A model generated the notes under the pieces. It was not told the origin of the DNA. It saw only the letters and a program-made list of their open reading frames with translations, and made no database searches. Source: Lachnospiraceae bacterium UBA3762 (GTDB taxonomy: Bacteria; Bacillota; Clostridia; Lachnospirales; Lachnospiraceae). From it: DNA of 57,057 bases. The stretch lies in NCBI GenBank assembly GCA_002371615.1, contig DFGA01000035.1:1-57057 (forward strand). Direction: 5' to 3'. Position numbers and translations under genes: made by a program. Shown piece after piece: positions 22,871-31,600 of the stretch; within the stretch, counting starts at the first letter, position 1; each line of letters starts with the position of its first letter.

Positions 22871-22873
22871 CCA
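22856..22873. repeat. putative integrase arm-type sites, right end
   Basis: GGTAACCA at 22856-22863 and 22866-22873, ten bases apart, at the integrase stop. The pair mirrors that at 3501-3520 and supports an arm-binding function. Confidence 0.45.
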
Positions 22874-22900
22874 AAAATCAGGGTGATTTTTCAAGATAGC

Positions 22901-22940
22901 AAAATCCCGCAAGCCGCTCTGACAGCGAGCTTCCGGGATC
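22901..22940 (-). terminator. terminator after tRNA-Pro
   Basis: ATCCCG.AAGC..GCT pairs across a short loop with its complement (22904-22939), and on the minus strand TTTT follows. It lies 11 bases past the tRNA 3' end and was supplied by the island. Confidence 0.75.
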
Positions 22941-22950
22941 AAATCAATCA

Positions 22951-22972
22951 TCGGGGTGACAGGATTCGAACC
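22951..22972 (-). repeat. attachment-site copy within tRNA-Pro
   Basis: The 22-base 3' part of the tRNA, identical to 3415-3436. It is the tRNA-side att site; the element extends from here leftward. Confidence 0.8.
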
Positions 22973-23025
22973 TGCGGCCTCGTGGTCCCAAACCACGCGC
23001 TCTAGCCAAACTGAGCCACACCCCG
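22951..23025 (-). tRNA. tRNA-Pro (anticodon TGG)
   Basis: A full cloverleaf is visible. The acceptor CGGGGTG pairs with CACCCCG, followed by discriminator A. The D arm contains GGCTCAGTTTGGCTAGAGC. The anticodon stem CGTGG/CCACG encloses the loop TTTGGGA with anticodon TGG, and the T arm contains GGTTCGAATCC. No CCA is encoded. The gene serves as the integration target of the island while remaining intact, as usual for elements that bring back the tRNA 3' end. Confidence 0.95.
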
Positions 23026-23082
23026 TATGCTGATAGGGGGAACCGCTTGTAAGAAGATTATACCCACCCTTTGCCCCAATCG

Positions 23083-23685
23083 TCAACTGATCTTCTCATA
23101 CCAGAACACAAAATCCCTTCCGTCCCGGTTTTTGAACAGGTCGCGGCAGTCCGTCTTGGATATAAGCTCATACTCGGGATGATTTTTCATCAGCTTAATG
23201 TATTCCGCGGTCATATAGTACATTATGAGCCTTATCCTGCGCCGGCATCTTTGATTCGATTCCTCGATATTGCCCAGGACCTTTTCGAGTACAGTCTCGG
23301 AAAACGGGTGAAAGAAGAAGAACACATCGGCTCTGTCGGGAACGACATAATCTTCCGCCTTCATGTGCACGAACTCCACAAGTCCCGACAGCTTGAAATT
23401 CTCCCTGTTCTTCTCGGCAGCTTTGTAAAAATCATCCTCCGACTCCACTCCGATTGCCGCACGTTCACAATAATATGCAATATAAAAAGGCACTCTGCCT
23501 TTCCCGCAGCCGTAATCCACCAGCAGATCGATATCACTGAACATTCCCTTCTCATGCATCCGGTCAAGGACCAGATACGACGTCGGCTCATATGCAAAAA
23601 CCCCGTCGGAAACATGTGTATCATCACGCCCGACGGTGCTTATGTTCAAAATATTGTCACAAAAAATTTCGTTAAAATCAGTCAT
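23083..23685 (-). CDS. class I SAM-dependent methyltransferase
   Basis: 200 residues with the SAM-binding motif I LLVDYGCGKGRVPFYIA (residues about 54-70), an acidic end to strand 2 (IGVESED) and the later motif ADVFFFFHPFSE. The HPFS in place of the NPP(Y/F) of N-methyltransferases leaves the substrate open; relatives are usually annotated as class I methyltransferases. The gene follows the phosphodiesterase by a one-base overlap (TAATG), so the two are co-translated. This is the first core-genome gene beyond the tRNA. Substrate not known to me. Confidence 0.8.
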   Translation of the reverse strand: MTDFNEIFCDNILNISTVGRDDTHVSDGVFAYEPTSYLVLDRMHEKGMFSDIDLLVDYGCGKGRVPFYIAYYCERAAIGVESEDDFYKAAEKNRENFKLSGLVEFVHMKAEDYVVPDRADVFFFFHPFSETVLEKVLGNIEESNQRCRRRIRLIMYYMTAEYIKLMKNHPEYELISKTDCRDLFKNRDGRDFVFWYEKIS

Positions 23686-24164
23686 TACAAATATCTGACC
23701 TCGAATACGGGATTGCTTCCATCCTCTATTGTACCCACAATATATGACGGTTTGCGGCCATGCTGTCTGGGGTATGTAAGCGAACCCGGATTGATAAGCG
23801 TAACCGGCCCCTCCTCTTTTATCATCGGAACGTGTGTATGACCGAAGAAAACAAAATCAGCGTGATTTTCAACCGCAAGATAGAACAATGGAGAAAGATC
23901 GGAATACAGACGGTATCTGTGCCCGTGGGTAAGTACCGCCTTGTATTTTCCTATATCGAATACTCTTACCCTGTCCATATCCGGGTCGTAGTCGTTGTTA
24001 CCGGCTACAACGTGAAGTGTGCAGTTGACCTTTGTGCGAAGTTCATCATATGCCCCCTCCAGATCCCCGCAATGAATGAGCATATCAAAAGGAGCTTCCC
24101 TGTCAATAACTTCGTACATCGTGTCATTATATCCGTGTGTGTCGCTTAAAATCAATACTTTCAT
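23685..24164 (-). CDS. YfcE/MJ0936-type metallophosphoesterase
   Basis: 159 residues with the complete metallophosphoesterase motif series: DTHG (residues 8-11), GD in HCGDLEG, GNND, HGH and the late GHTH in FFGHTHVP. The small size without extra domains matches the YfcE/MJ0936 family of phosphodiesterases. These bind two metal ions and hydrolyse small phosphodiesters in vitro; the natural substrate is often unknown. It starts after GAGGTAG and precedes the methyltransferase with a TAATG overlap. It stands 16 bases after rdgB, so rdgB, this gene and the methyltransferase form an operon. Confidence 0.9.
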   Translation of the reverse strand: MKVLILSDTHGYNDTMYEVIDREAPFDMLIHCGDLEGAYDELRTKVNCTLHVVAGNNDYDPDMDRVRVFDIGKYKAVLTHGHRYRLYSDLSPLFYLAVENHADFVFFGHTHVPMIKEEGPVTLINPGSLTYPRQHGRKPSYIVGTIEDGSNPVFEVRYL

Positions 24165-24180
24165 GTTATGACTACCTCAG

Positions 24181-24777
24181 TCAACCGGCAATCTCTTTCT
24201 CAAGAATGTCCCTCATCATCCGAAGCGCCTTGCCTCTGTGAGAAATCTCATTCTTTTCTTCCGGTGAAAGTTCGGCCGAAGTGCAACCTCTTTCCGGAAG
24301 GAAAAAAATGGGATCGTAACCGAAGCCGTTCTTCCCGGCACTCTTATATGCCACACGCCCCTCCATGGTTGCTCTGACAGTCTCGCTTGACCCATCCGGT
24401 CGAACAAGACAGATTGCGCAGACAAAGCGTGCCGTCCGCTTTTCGTCAGGGACTCCTTCCATTCTCCGCAGGAGTTCCGCATTCTTGACGGAATGCGGTG
24501 TATCCTCACCCATGAACCTTGACGAATAAATCCCGGGCTCTTTGTTAAGATAATCTATCTCCAGTCCCGAATCGTCCGCAAGCGTCGGAAGATTGCACTT
24601 CTTTGCGATAGCGCTCGCCTTAAGATAGGCATTTTCTTCAAAGGTCGTTCCTGTCTCCTCAACCTCTGTATAGTATCCGGCATCCTTCATCGATACGATC
24701 TCTATCCCCATATTCTCTGTTATTTGCCGTATCTCCCTGAGTTTGTTTTCATTTCCCGTTGCAAATATTATCTTCAT
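24181..24777 (-). CDS. rdgB: XTP/dITP diphosphatase RdgB
   Basis: 198 residues, the normal length for the HAM1/RdgB family. The phosphate-binding N-terminus ATGNENKLREI, the catalytic LADDSGLEID and the base-recognition GFGYDPIFFLPE are all present. The enzyme removes deaminated purine nucleotides (XTP, dITP) from the pool and so prevents their incorporation into DNA. The ribosome binding site is AGGAGGGG upstream of ATG 24777. It follows the response regulator gene and heads the small housekeeping operon with the phosphodiesterase and methyltransferase. Confidence 0.95.
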   Translation of the reverse strand: MKIIFATGNENKLREIRQITENMGIEIVSMKDAGYYTEVEETGTTFEENAYLKASAIAKKCNLPTLADDSGLEIDYLNKEPGIYSSRFMGEDTPHSVKNAELLRRMEGVPDEKRTARFVCAICLVRPDGSSETVRATMEGRVAYKSAGKNGFGYDPIFFLPERGCTSAELSPEEKNEISHRGKALRMMRDILEKEIAG

Positions 24778-24809
24778 TGTCTGATCAGGCCCCTCCTATC
24801 AACATTTAC

Positions 24810-25577
24810 TCAATCGGTCGGTCGTTTAACCTTTCTGAAAAAATCATCTATGTTAGACAGCCACTCCTCGGGAGGCATCGTTTTAAGCAGGTATTTTTCA
24901 GGCTTTAGTGACAATACCTGCATAACACTTTCCTTGTCATTCTTGGATGTAAGAAACATTACCGGAATGTCCGCCGTCGCAACTTCGCTCCTGATCATCT
25001 CAAGTACTTTTGCACCGGATATGACAGGCATCTCGTAATCAAGCAGTATAAGATCGACCTTATTGTTAGCCAGAAACGTTATCGCATTCATTCCCGAATT
25101 TGCCATATATACGCGATAGCTCTTATCCAAAAGCGACTTGATCATCCGAAGCATCGTCGGGTCATCATCGACAATAAGAATCTTCTTGAGCTCTTCCGCT
25201 GCTCTTCCGCGCTCAACCTCCGCATCGAGATATCCTGCAAGTTCCTTGACATTAAGCGGTCTCAAAACCTTTCGGGTCACTATCTCTTCGGGGATAAATT
25301 CGACTATCTCTTCTATTTCCTGGTCATTGCCGACAACAAAGAGTGACAATTCCTTTTCTATGATGACGTCTTTGAGATACACGAGAAACTCCGAGTCCGC
25401 AGCAAGTTCCGCATCGAGATACAGGATAACTATCTTCGGAATATCAGACAGTTTCCCCACGTTGCCGATCTTCGCCGTTACTTCTACGACCTCATATTCC
25501 TCCTTCTTAAGTCCGTTTATGATGGCATTCATCATAAATCCGACTGTCTCACCGATAAGCAGAACTCTCTTGTCCAT
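24810..25577 (-). CDS. response regulator with two receiver-like domains
   Basis: 255 residues from ATG 25577 (GGAGG seven bases upstream; a GTG at 25580 is adjacent). The C-terminal domain (about 130-255) is an intact receiver: ILIVDDDPTMLRMI, phospho-acceptor Asp in LILLDYEMP, FLTSKND and KPEKYLLK. The N-terminal domain has the receiver outline (VLLIGETVGFMMN, KIVILYLDAELAA, LFVVGND) but lacks the acidic pocket, so it is probably a degenerate pseudo-receiver. No DNA-binding or enzymatic output is present. The start overlaps the stop of the hybrid kinase (TGATG), so the two act together. It could be a phosphate sink or an adaptor in the phosphorelay. Confidence 0.85.
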   Translation of the reverse strand: MDKRVLLIGETVGFMMNAIINGLKKEEYEVVEVTAKIGNVGKLSDIPKIVILYLDAELAADSEFLVYLKDVIIEKELSLFVVGNDQEIEEIVEFIPEEIVTRKVLRPLNVKELAGYLDAEVERGRAAEELKKILIVDDDPTMLRMIKSLLDKSYRVYMANSGMNAITFLANNKVDLILLDYEMPVISGAKVLEMIRSEVATADIPVMFLTSKNDKESVMQVLSLKPEKYLLKTMPPEEWLSNIDDFFRKVKRPTD

Positions 25578-28500
25578 CACAATTCCTCCATAAGAGCATC
25601 ACGATCAAGTCTCGTTACAAGATCGCACACCCGCGTGAACTTTTCGGATTCCTCATCCGGTATTTTGTACTCCCTCAGCATCTTCACAACATCATCCGCC
25701 GTATCGTAATCAAACGCCTCCACGGCTTCCCGGATAGCTGAATATGCCTCTGCAAGTCCTCCCGCATCTATCTCCTGCCGATCCGGATCATCCTCTTCGC
25801 CCCCTGCTTCAAGCGGCATGAGCTTGTCATAAAATCCTCTGTACATTTCAAGAAGCTGCGGTGTCTTTGCATCGATCTTTTCCCTGTCAAGACTATCTCC
25901 CGCCTTTTCAAGTTCCGCAGCCAACGCACTAAGCTCCAGCGCTCCTATAAGCCTTGCCGAACTTTTCAGCGCATGAACGGCTATCGTATAGTCCCTGATA
26001 TTTTCGTCCGCCAGCAGCCCCTCTATTTTATCGGGCTCACTCTTTAGCGAAACGCAAAAATCATGAACCGCACCTTTTAATATATCCGCATTCATACAAT
26101 TTGCAAGTGCAGCTTTTGCATCGATACCCGAAATCTCCCCAAGCCGCCTTACAAAATCATCCTCCTGTTCCGGTGCATCTTCGGTAAGTTCCGTATCGGA
26201 AGGTGCCTTAACCTTGTCCTTCGGCAGATAGTCCTTTATCATCTTCTCAAGCTTCGCGGCATCTATCGGCTTGCTTAAGTAATCGTCAAAACCTTCCTTT
26301 ATAAACTCTTCTCTGGCATTGGCCACAACGTTTGCGGTAAGCACGATAACCGGCGCCTTGCTGCACAGATTGTCATCCGCCCCCAGCCCTTTCATAGTAT
26401 GAAGAGTCTCAACCCCGTCCATTTCCGGCATCCGCTGGTCCATAAAAATGATATCGTATGATTTTCTCCGTATCATCTCAAGGCACTGCTTTCCGCTAAG
26501 TGCGGTATCAACCTTCACCTTCGTCGGCTTTAGAAGCCCCTGGGCAACGGTCAAGTTCATCGGCGTATCATCGACGATCAGAATGTCCGCGTCCGGAGCG
26601 ATAAAGCTGACCTTGTACTTGGCTGTGCTGCTTACGGAATTGCGGTAAGTCTCGTTAAAATCGCCTATCGGATCCCACTTGATAACACGCTGTGCTACTT
26701 CAAAGGAAAAATCAGACCCTTCTCCGTACACGCTAGACACTTTAAGCGATGTCCCCATCATGTCAAGAAGCTGCTTGACTATACTCATTCCGAGGCCGGT
26801 GCCTTCTATTGTACGGTTTCTTGACTCCTCGATCCGCTCAAAAGGAGAATAAAGCCTTGCCAGATCCTCTTCTTTGATCCCGATTCCGGTATCCTTAACC
26901 TGCGCAAAGAGCCATATCTCATCATCCGATTTACGCCGCCCGGAAATGTTCAGGGTAACGCTTCCTTTGTGTGTATATTTTACGGCGTTGTTTAATATAT
27001 TAAGAATGCACTGCTTAATGCGGATCTCATCGCCGTACAGAACGTGCGGTGTATCGCTTGCCACATCCACAATGAGCTCAAGCCCCTTATCCTTTGCCTT
27101 CTCTCTTACCATATTTATAAGGTCGTTTATAGTTGAACTAAGCTCATATTCCGTCGGTACGATCTCCATCTTGCCGGCTTCGATCTTGGAAAAATCAAGC
27201 AGATCATTTATAAGTGCCAGCAGAGTCCTTCCCGAATTCTTGATATCCGCCGCATATTTTACTATGTTCTCATCCGCGCTTTCGCGCAAAATCATTTCGT
27301 CAAGTCCAAGCACCGCATTTATAGGTGTTCTTATCTCATGAGATACGTTTGACAGGAACGTGCTCTTGGCTTCCGATGCCGCCTTGGCTACCCGCAGATC
27401 TTCTTCAAGCTGACGCTCCCTGTTCATCTCATCGATATAGCTGTTAAGCTCCTTGACCATTTTGTCAACAACACCGTACAGCTCCTCGATCTCATCCTCG
27501 CTGTGTATATCTATTGACGAGAGCCTTTTCTCTATCTCAAGTCTTTGTTCCACATCATCCCCGAAACCGCTTACCGCATCGGTAATGTCCACTATGGGCT
27601 TTGCTATCAGCCTCTGTCCTATGAAATTAGATACCAGCACTATGGGATGGATTACACATAGGAGCATCATGATAAGTTTCAGGTCGAATGCTATTCCCTT
27701 ATCATCGTATGCAAACCTGTTCACGGGATTATAGGTTCTTGCCTTCTCAAATGCATCAGTAAATTCGCCCGGTTTAAACAGTTCATTAAATCCGTTGCCG
27801 TTCATCCCGGAATCCCCGGATTCTTCCGGCTTCGGTGGCGGAGCGGGAGTGGATTCAGTCCGGCTTTGTTCCACCATTTTCGGAATCAGGCTGTTTGTAA
27901 AAAACGCTGCGGCTATTCCCATAAATATGGCTTCTACTAGAAACAGCGCAAAAATCTTTCCCGAAAGACTTCTGTATCCGTGCCCTTTTCCGTCGCGCAT
28001 GAAATTAATAAAGCTGCTTGAATCATTCCCCTCGCACCCAAGCTTATTCTTCAACGATTCGGTACATTTATTCGAAAACCAGTATATGAGCAGACATATA
28101 ACAACGGACTGGGGAACTATATTGATGATATGCCGCACCAGACTCTCTATCGTGACTTCGGAAAATGATTCTCCGGGGATCAGCACGAATATAAGATAAT
28201 ATGAAAGCGAGAGTGCCATTCCGGAACAAAGACCTGCTATTATCGTTCTTGGGATGCTTTTGCATATATCGGCTGTTTTTATATAGCTGAATATATATAT
28301 TGCGATCAGATGAAAGAACAGGAAAAACGCATAGCTGGGAGATACAAATATCGCCACGATAAAAACCGGGGTAAAGCATATGATCCCTCCGACCCATCCG
28401 TATAATACCGAAATAAATGAGATCGGAACAAGGTAAAACAGGAATATAAAAACCGACAGTTCACTTGACACCGTCGTATCGAGGAAGCAAAACCAGTACA

Positions 28501-28717
28501 GTACTATACTAAGCGCAGCCATAACGGCAATTATACAAGCCTGAGTAAAACGTTTTCTCCTTCTTCCGCCGTCTGCACGTCTTAGATCCAGGTCGCCTAC
28601 AATATTACCAAGCGTCCACTTTCTGTAGCTTCTCAGTCTCTCTTTTCTGTCCTTAAGTCTCTCTTTTTTCTCTTTCAGCCTTTCGCTGCGAGGAAGATTC
28701 GTTCTCAAAGATTTCAC
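25577..28717 (-). CDS. hybrid sensor histidine kinase with receiver and Hpt
   Basis: 1046 residues with a GTG start overlapping the stop of the upstream methyltransferase (GTGA). A basic N-terminus is followed by a membrane region of about seven segments (residues 60-270), an extracytoplasmic Pro/Glu-rich loop (TPAPPPKPEESGDSG) before a further helix, and a HAMP-like linker. The phospho-acceptor domain has FLSNVSHEIRTPINAVLG. The ATPase follows (NILNNAVKYT, DTGIGI, GTGLGMSIV), then a receiver (IVDDTPMNLTVA, FMDQRMPEMDG) and a C-terminal Hpt domain with AVHALKSSARLIGA. This is a full phosphorelay in one protein. The partner is the dual-receiver protein at 24810. The sensed signal is unknown; a membrane or envelope cue is likely. 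Confidence 0.9.
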   Translation of the reverse strand: MKSLRTNLPRSERLKEKKERLKDRKERLRSYRKWTLGNIVGDLDLRRADGGRRRKRFTQACIIAVMAALSIVLYWFCFLDTTVSSELSVFIFLFYLVPISFISVLYGWVGGIICFTPVFIVAIFVSPSYAFFLFFHLIAIYIFSYIKTADICKSIPRTIIAGLCSGMALSLSYYLIFVLIPGESFSEVTIESLVRHIINIVPQSVVICLLIYWFSNKCTESLKNKLGCEGNDSSSFINFMRDGKGHGYRSLSGKIFALFLVEAIFMGIAAAFFTNSLIPKMVEQSRTESTPAPPPKPEESGDSGMNGNGFNELFKPGEFTDAFEKARTYNPVNRFAYDDKGIAFDLKLIMMLLCVIHPIVLVSNFIGQRLIAKPIVDITDAVSGFGDDVEQRLEIEKRLSSIDIHSEDEIEELYGVVDKMVKELNSYIDEMNRERQLEEDLRVAKAASEAKSTFLSNVSHEIRTPINAVLGLDEMILRESADENIVKYAADIKNSGRTLLALINDLLDFSKIEAGKMEIVPTEYELSSTINDLINMVREKAKDKGLELIVDVASDTPHVLYGDEIRIKQCILNILNNAVKYTHKGSVTLNISGRRKSDDEIWLFAQVKDTGIGIKEEDLARLYSPFERIEESRNRTIEGTGLGMSIVKQLLDMMGTSLKVSSVYGEGSDFSFEVAQRVIKWDPIGDFNETYRNSVSSTAKYKVSFIAPDADILIVDDTPMNLTVAQGLLKPTKVKVDTALSGKQCLEMIRRKSYDIIFMDQRMPEMDGVETLHTMKGLGADDNLCSKAPVIVLTANVVANAREEFIKEGFDDYLSKPIDAAKLEKMIKDYLPKDKVKAPSDTELTEDAPEQEDDFVRRLGEISGIDAKAALANCMNADILKGAVHDFCVSLKSEPDKIEGLLADENIRDYTIAVHALKSSARLIGALELSALAAELEKAGDSLDREKIDAKTPQLLEMYRGFYDKLMPLEAGGEEDDPDRQEIDAGGLAEAYSAIREAVEAFDYDTADDVVKMLREYKIPDEESEKFTRVCDLVTRLDRDALMEEL

Positions 28718-29874
28718 TTCGTAATATTTCCCTTCCCTTTCCCGTTCGGTTTAGGTCCGTTGAACTGATAAAAATATGTCTTCATCATTCCGTTATATAT
28801 CTTGCGGTTCTTATCCGCCCTGCGTCCCATGTATTTCTCAGCATCCTGATATCCGGTTATAACAAATGCCGACCAGGAATCAAGGGATGCGTATCTGTCG
28901 GCAAGTTCCTTGTAAATACCGGTTATCTCATCCTTTTCTCCAAGTCTTTCACCATAAGGGGGATTCGTGATTATAAAACCGTACTTCTTCGGGTGCGAAA
29001 GCTGCGAGACGGGACGTCTCTGGAAATGTATCATCTGCGCAACGCCTGCATCCTCTGCATTCTGTCTTGCGGCCTTTATCATCTCATCATCGATATCGTA
29101 TCCCTGAATATCCGGATGCACATTCAAATCGATCATGTCGTTTGCTTCATCTACCGCTTCGTACCATGTTTTACGCGGTGCGATGTGAGTCCAGTCCTCT
29201 GCCGTAAATTCCCTGTTCATTCCCGGGGCGATCTTCGCTGCCATCATAGCCGCTTCAATCGGTATCGTTCCGCACCCGCAAAAAGGATCTACAAGTATCC
29301 TGTCATATTTCCACGGAGTCAGCATTATAAGCCCGGCTGCAAGATTTTCCGCAAGGGGCGCGTGGCTCACAAGTTTACGGTATCCGCGCTTATGAAGTGA
29401 CTCACCCGTTGTGTCGAGCCCGACCAGAACTCTGTCCTTATTAATGAAGATACGCAAAGGGAAACTGTCCCCGTCCTCGGAAAACCAGTCTGTCCTGTAC
29501 GTCTCCTTCAGTTTCTCAACCATCGCCTTTTTGACAATAGACTGTATGTCTGACGGCGAGAACAGCTTGGACTTGACGCTGGCTGCCTTTGTTACCCAGA
29601 ATTTCCCGTTCCCGGGAATATATTCCGCCCAGTCGATGCTTCTGATTCCTTCAAACAGCTCATCAAACGTCGTTGCCGTAAAATCACCCGCTATCAGAAG
29701 TACTCTTTCCGCCGTGCGAAGGAATACATTTGCTCTTGCGATCGCGCTTTCGTCCCCTTCAAAGATCACACGGCCGTCCATGACCTCAGTTATATTAAAT
29801 CCGAGCTGCAATAATTCTTTTTTGAGCACCGCTTCCATTCCGAAATGACATGGTGCCATAAGAGTATATTTCAT
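28714..29874 (-). CDS. THUMP-domain 23S rRNA methyltransferase (RlmL/YpsC type)
   Basis: 386 residues. The N-terminal ferredoxin-like and THUMP region (about 1-160; ACHFGMEAVLKKEL-like start, GRVIFEGD, RTAERVLL) precedes an N6/N2-type methyltransferase. It carries VDPFCGCGTIPIEAA as the SAM motif and TNPPYGERLGE as the catalytic NPPY motif. This pattern is the RlmL N-terminal half / YpsC family, which makes N2-methylguanine in 23S rRNA. The last 15 residues are Lys/Gly-rich. AGGAGGG precedes ATG 29874. It is co-translated with the hybrid kinase downstream, with no obvious functional link. Confidence 0.9.
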   Translation of the reverse strand: MKYTLMAPCHFGMEAVLKKELLQLGFNITEVMDGRVIFEGDESAIARANVFLRTAERVLLIAGDFTATTFDELFEGIRSIDWAEYIPGNGKFWVTKAASVKSKLFSPSDIQSIVKKAMVEKLKETYRTDWFSEDGDSFPLRIFINKDRVLVGLDTTGESLHKRGYRKLVSHAPLAENLAAGLIMLTPWKYDRILVDPFCGCGTIPIEAAMMAAKIAPGMNREFTAEDWTHIAPRKTWYEAVDEANDMIDLNVHPDIQGYDIDDEMIKAARQNAEDAGVAQMIHFQRRPVSQLSHPKKYGFIITNPPYGERLGEKDEITGIYKELADRYASLDSWSAFVITGYQDAEKYMGRRADKNRKIYNGMMKTYFYQFNGPKPNGKGKGNITK

Positions 29875-29902
29875 AGGTCCCTCCTAGCAACATTTAAGAG
29901 GT

Positions 29903-29955
29903 CGCTCGCCATTTGGATTCGACTTCGTCGAATAGAGGCTCGCGGTGTAGACAGG
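29903..29955. repeat. 53-bp inverted repeat, left arm
   Basis: Matches the reverse complement of 30318-30370 at 52 of 53 positions. The arm contains its own dyad (TTCGAC/GTCGAA). The 540 bases between the methyltransferase and the malic enzyme gene hold this pair, a less perfect inner pair around CCTCCTATCAACATAT, two other dyads (near 30182-30212 and 30249-30275) and no supportable gene. It may be a non-autonomous mobile element. Confidence 0.75.
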
Positions 29956-30317
29956 CTCCTCCCTATTCACTTCGTGAATCGGGTCCCTCCTATCAACATA
30001 TTGTGCCTTATCACGGTCTTTTTTTCAAGCACTTGTATATACGGCTTCCGGGTGGTGCCTATGTCCAGAAAGCCGCATAAATACGCAATCCGCAAGATGT
30101 TGTGTCCCAAAACTTTTTTGATACTATTTTCCAAAAACGGTTGTTTTTTTTTATCATCCATAATATAATAACATTCGTAAGCGAGAATCTCCCCTTCAAT
30201 AGATTCTCATTTACGACCCCTTATTAATTATTTATACTCCCCTCATCGTAGCCCGTTGGTTCCCCCTTCGGGCTACAGTACTATATGTTGGTAGGGGGAA
30301 CCGCAAAGCGGTGGGAC

Positions 30318-30370
30318 CCTGCCTACACCGCGAGCCTCTATTCGACGAAGTCGAATCCAAATGGCGAGCG
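30318..30370. repeat. 53-bp inverted repeat, right arm
   Basis: Partner of 29903-29955; ends 45 bases before the malic enzyme start and therefore lies in its 5' leader or promoter region. Confidence 0.75.
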
Positions 30371-30414
30371 TCATATTAGGCAGAACGCCTTTTTTTATTT
30401 TTAGGAGGAAAATC

Positions 30415-31587
30415 ATGAACCCAAAAGAACTTGCACTTATCAAGCACAAAGAATGGCAGGGAAAGATCGAAGTCACACCCCGCTGCGAAGTGGAGTCAAT
30501 GGAGCAGCTTGCGATCGCCTATACTCCCGGAGTAGCCCAGCCCTGTCTTGAAATAGAAAAAGACACTGACCTCTCCTATGTATATACGAGAAGATCCAAC
30601 CTTGTAGCTGTAGTAACAGACGGCTCTGCGGTACTCGGACTCGGAAACATCGGTCCAGAAGCCGGAATGCCCGTTATGGAAGGAAAATGCGTTCTTTTCA
30701 AGAGATTCGGTAATGTAGATGCATTTCCTCTTTGCATCAAGTCAAACGACGTGGATACTATTGTTGATACCGTCGCTCTTCTTGAAGGATCTTTCGGCGG
30801 TGTTAACCTTGAGGATATTTCAGCACCGAGATGCTTTGAAATAGAGAAAAAGTTAAAGGAGCGCTGCAGTATTCCGATATTCCACGATGACCAGCACGGA
30901 ACCGCTGTTGTAGTTCTTGCGGGCATCATAAATGCATTAAAGCTCGTTGATAAGAAAATTGAAGATATCGAAGTAGTTGTCAGCGGTGCGGGTGCAGCCG
31001 GAATCGCCATTACTAAGCTTCTGATGCAGACAGGACTTAAAAATGTCATACTGTGCGACAGGACAGGAGCTATCTACGAAGGCCGCGATAACCTCAATCC
31101 CGTAAAGGAAGAGATGGCAAAAGTTTCCAACCGCTTAATGAAAAAAGGCGGCCTTGCTGATGTTATAGAAGGGGTTGATGTATTTATCGGTGTATCCGGC
31201 CCCGGAATCCTTACTAAAGAAATGGTTGCAAAGATGGCTGACAAACCTATCATATTTGCAATGTCAAATCCCGTTCCCGAGATCACTCCCGAGGAAGCCA
31301 AAGAGGCAGGGGTTGCCATAATGGCAACAGGGCGCAGCGACTACCCGAACCAGATCAACAATGTTCTTGCATTCCCCGGGATTTTCCGCGGAGCCCTTGA
31401 CGTGCGTGCATCGGACATTAATGAAGAGATGAAGCTTGCGGCTGCTTATGCCATCGCCGGAATAGTTACGGATGAAGACAGAAGCGCCGAATACATAATT
31501 CCTGACAGTTTTAACAAAAAAGTAACACCGGCTGTGGCTAAGGCTGTGGCAGAAGCAGCCCGCAAAACCGGTGTTGCGCGTATTTAA
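30415..31587 (+). CDS. malic enzyme (NAD(P)-dependent)
   Basis: 390 residues from ATG 30415, chosen for AGGAGG six bases upstream. Short bacterial malic enzyme without a phosphotransacetylase tail. The catalytic features are AYTPGVAQPCLEIE (malate-binding Tyr), SDGSAVLGLGN-like VTDGSAVLGLGNIGPEAGMP, VFHDDQHGTA-like IFHDDQHGTAVV (metal-binding Asp pair) and the Rossmann motif VSGAGAAGIAI. ALSNPV-like FAMSNPVPEITPEEA follows. It converts malate to pyruvate and CO2 with reduction of NAD or NADP; the cofactor cannot be told by eye. A large inverted repeat lies directly upstream and may affect its expression. Confidence 0.95.
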   Translation: MNPKELALIKHKEWQGKIEVTPRCEVESMEQLAIAYTPGVAQPCLEIEKDTDLSYVYTRRSNLVAVVTDGSAVLGLGNIGPEAGMPVMEGKCVLFKRFGNVDAFPLCIKSNDVDTIVDTVALLEGSFGGVNLEDISAPRCFEIEKKLKERCSIPIFHDDQHGTAVVVLAGIINALKLVDKKIEDIEVVVSGAGAAGIAITKLLMQTGLKNVILCDRTGAIYEGRDNLNPVKEEMAKVSNRLMKKGGLADVIEGVDVFIGVSGPGILTKEMVAKMADKPIIFAMSNPVPEITPEEAKEAGVAIMATGRSDYPNQINNVLAFPGIFRGALDVRASDINEEMKLAAAYAIAGIVTDEDRSAEYIIPDSFNKKVTPAVAKAVAEAARKTGVARI

Positions 31588-31600
31588 GATATTCAAATAT

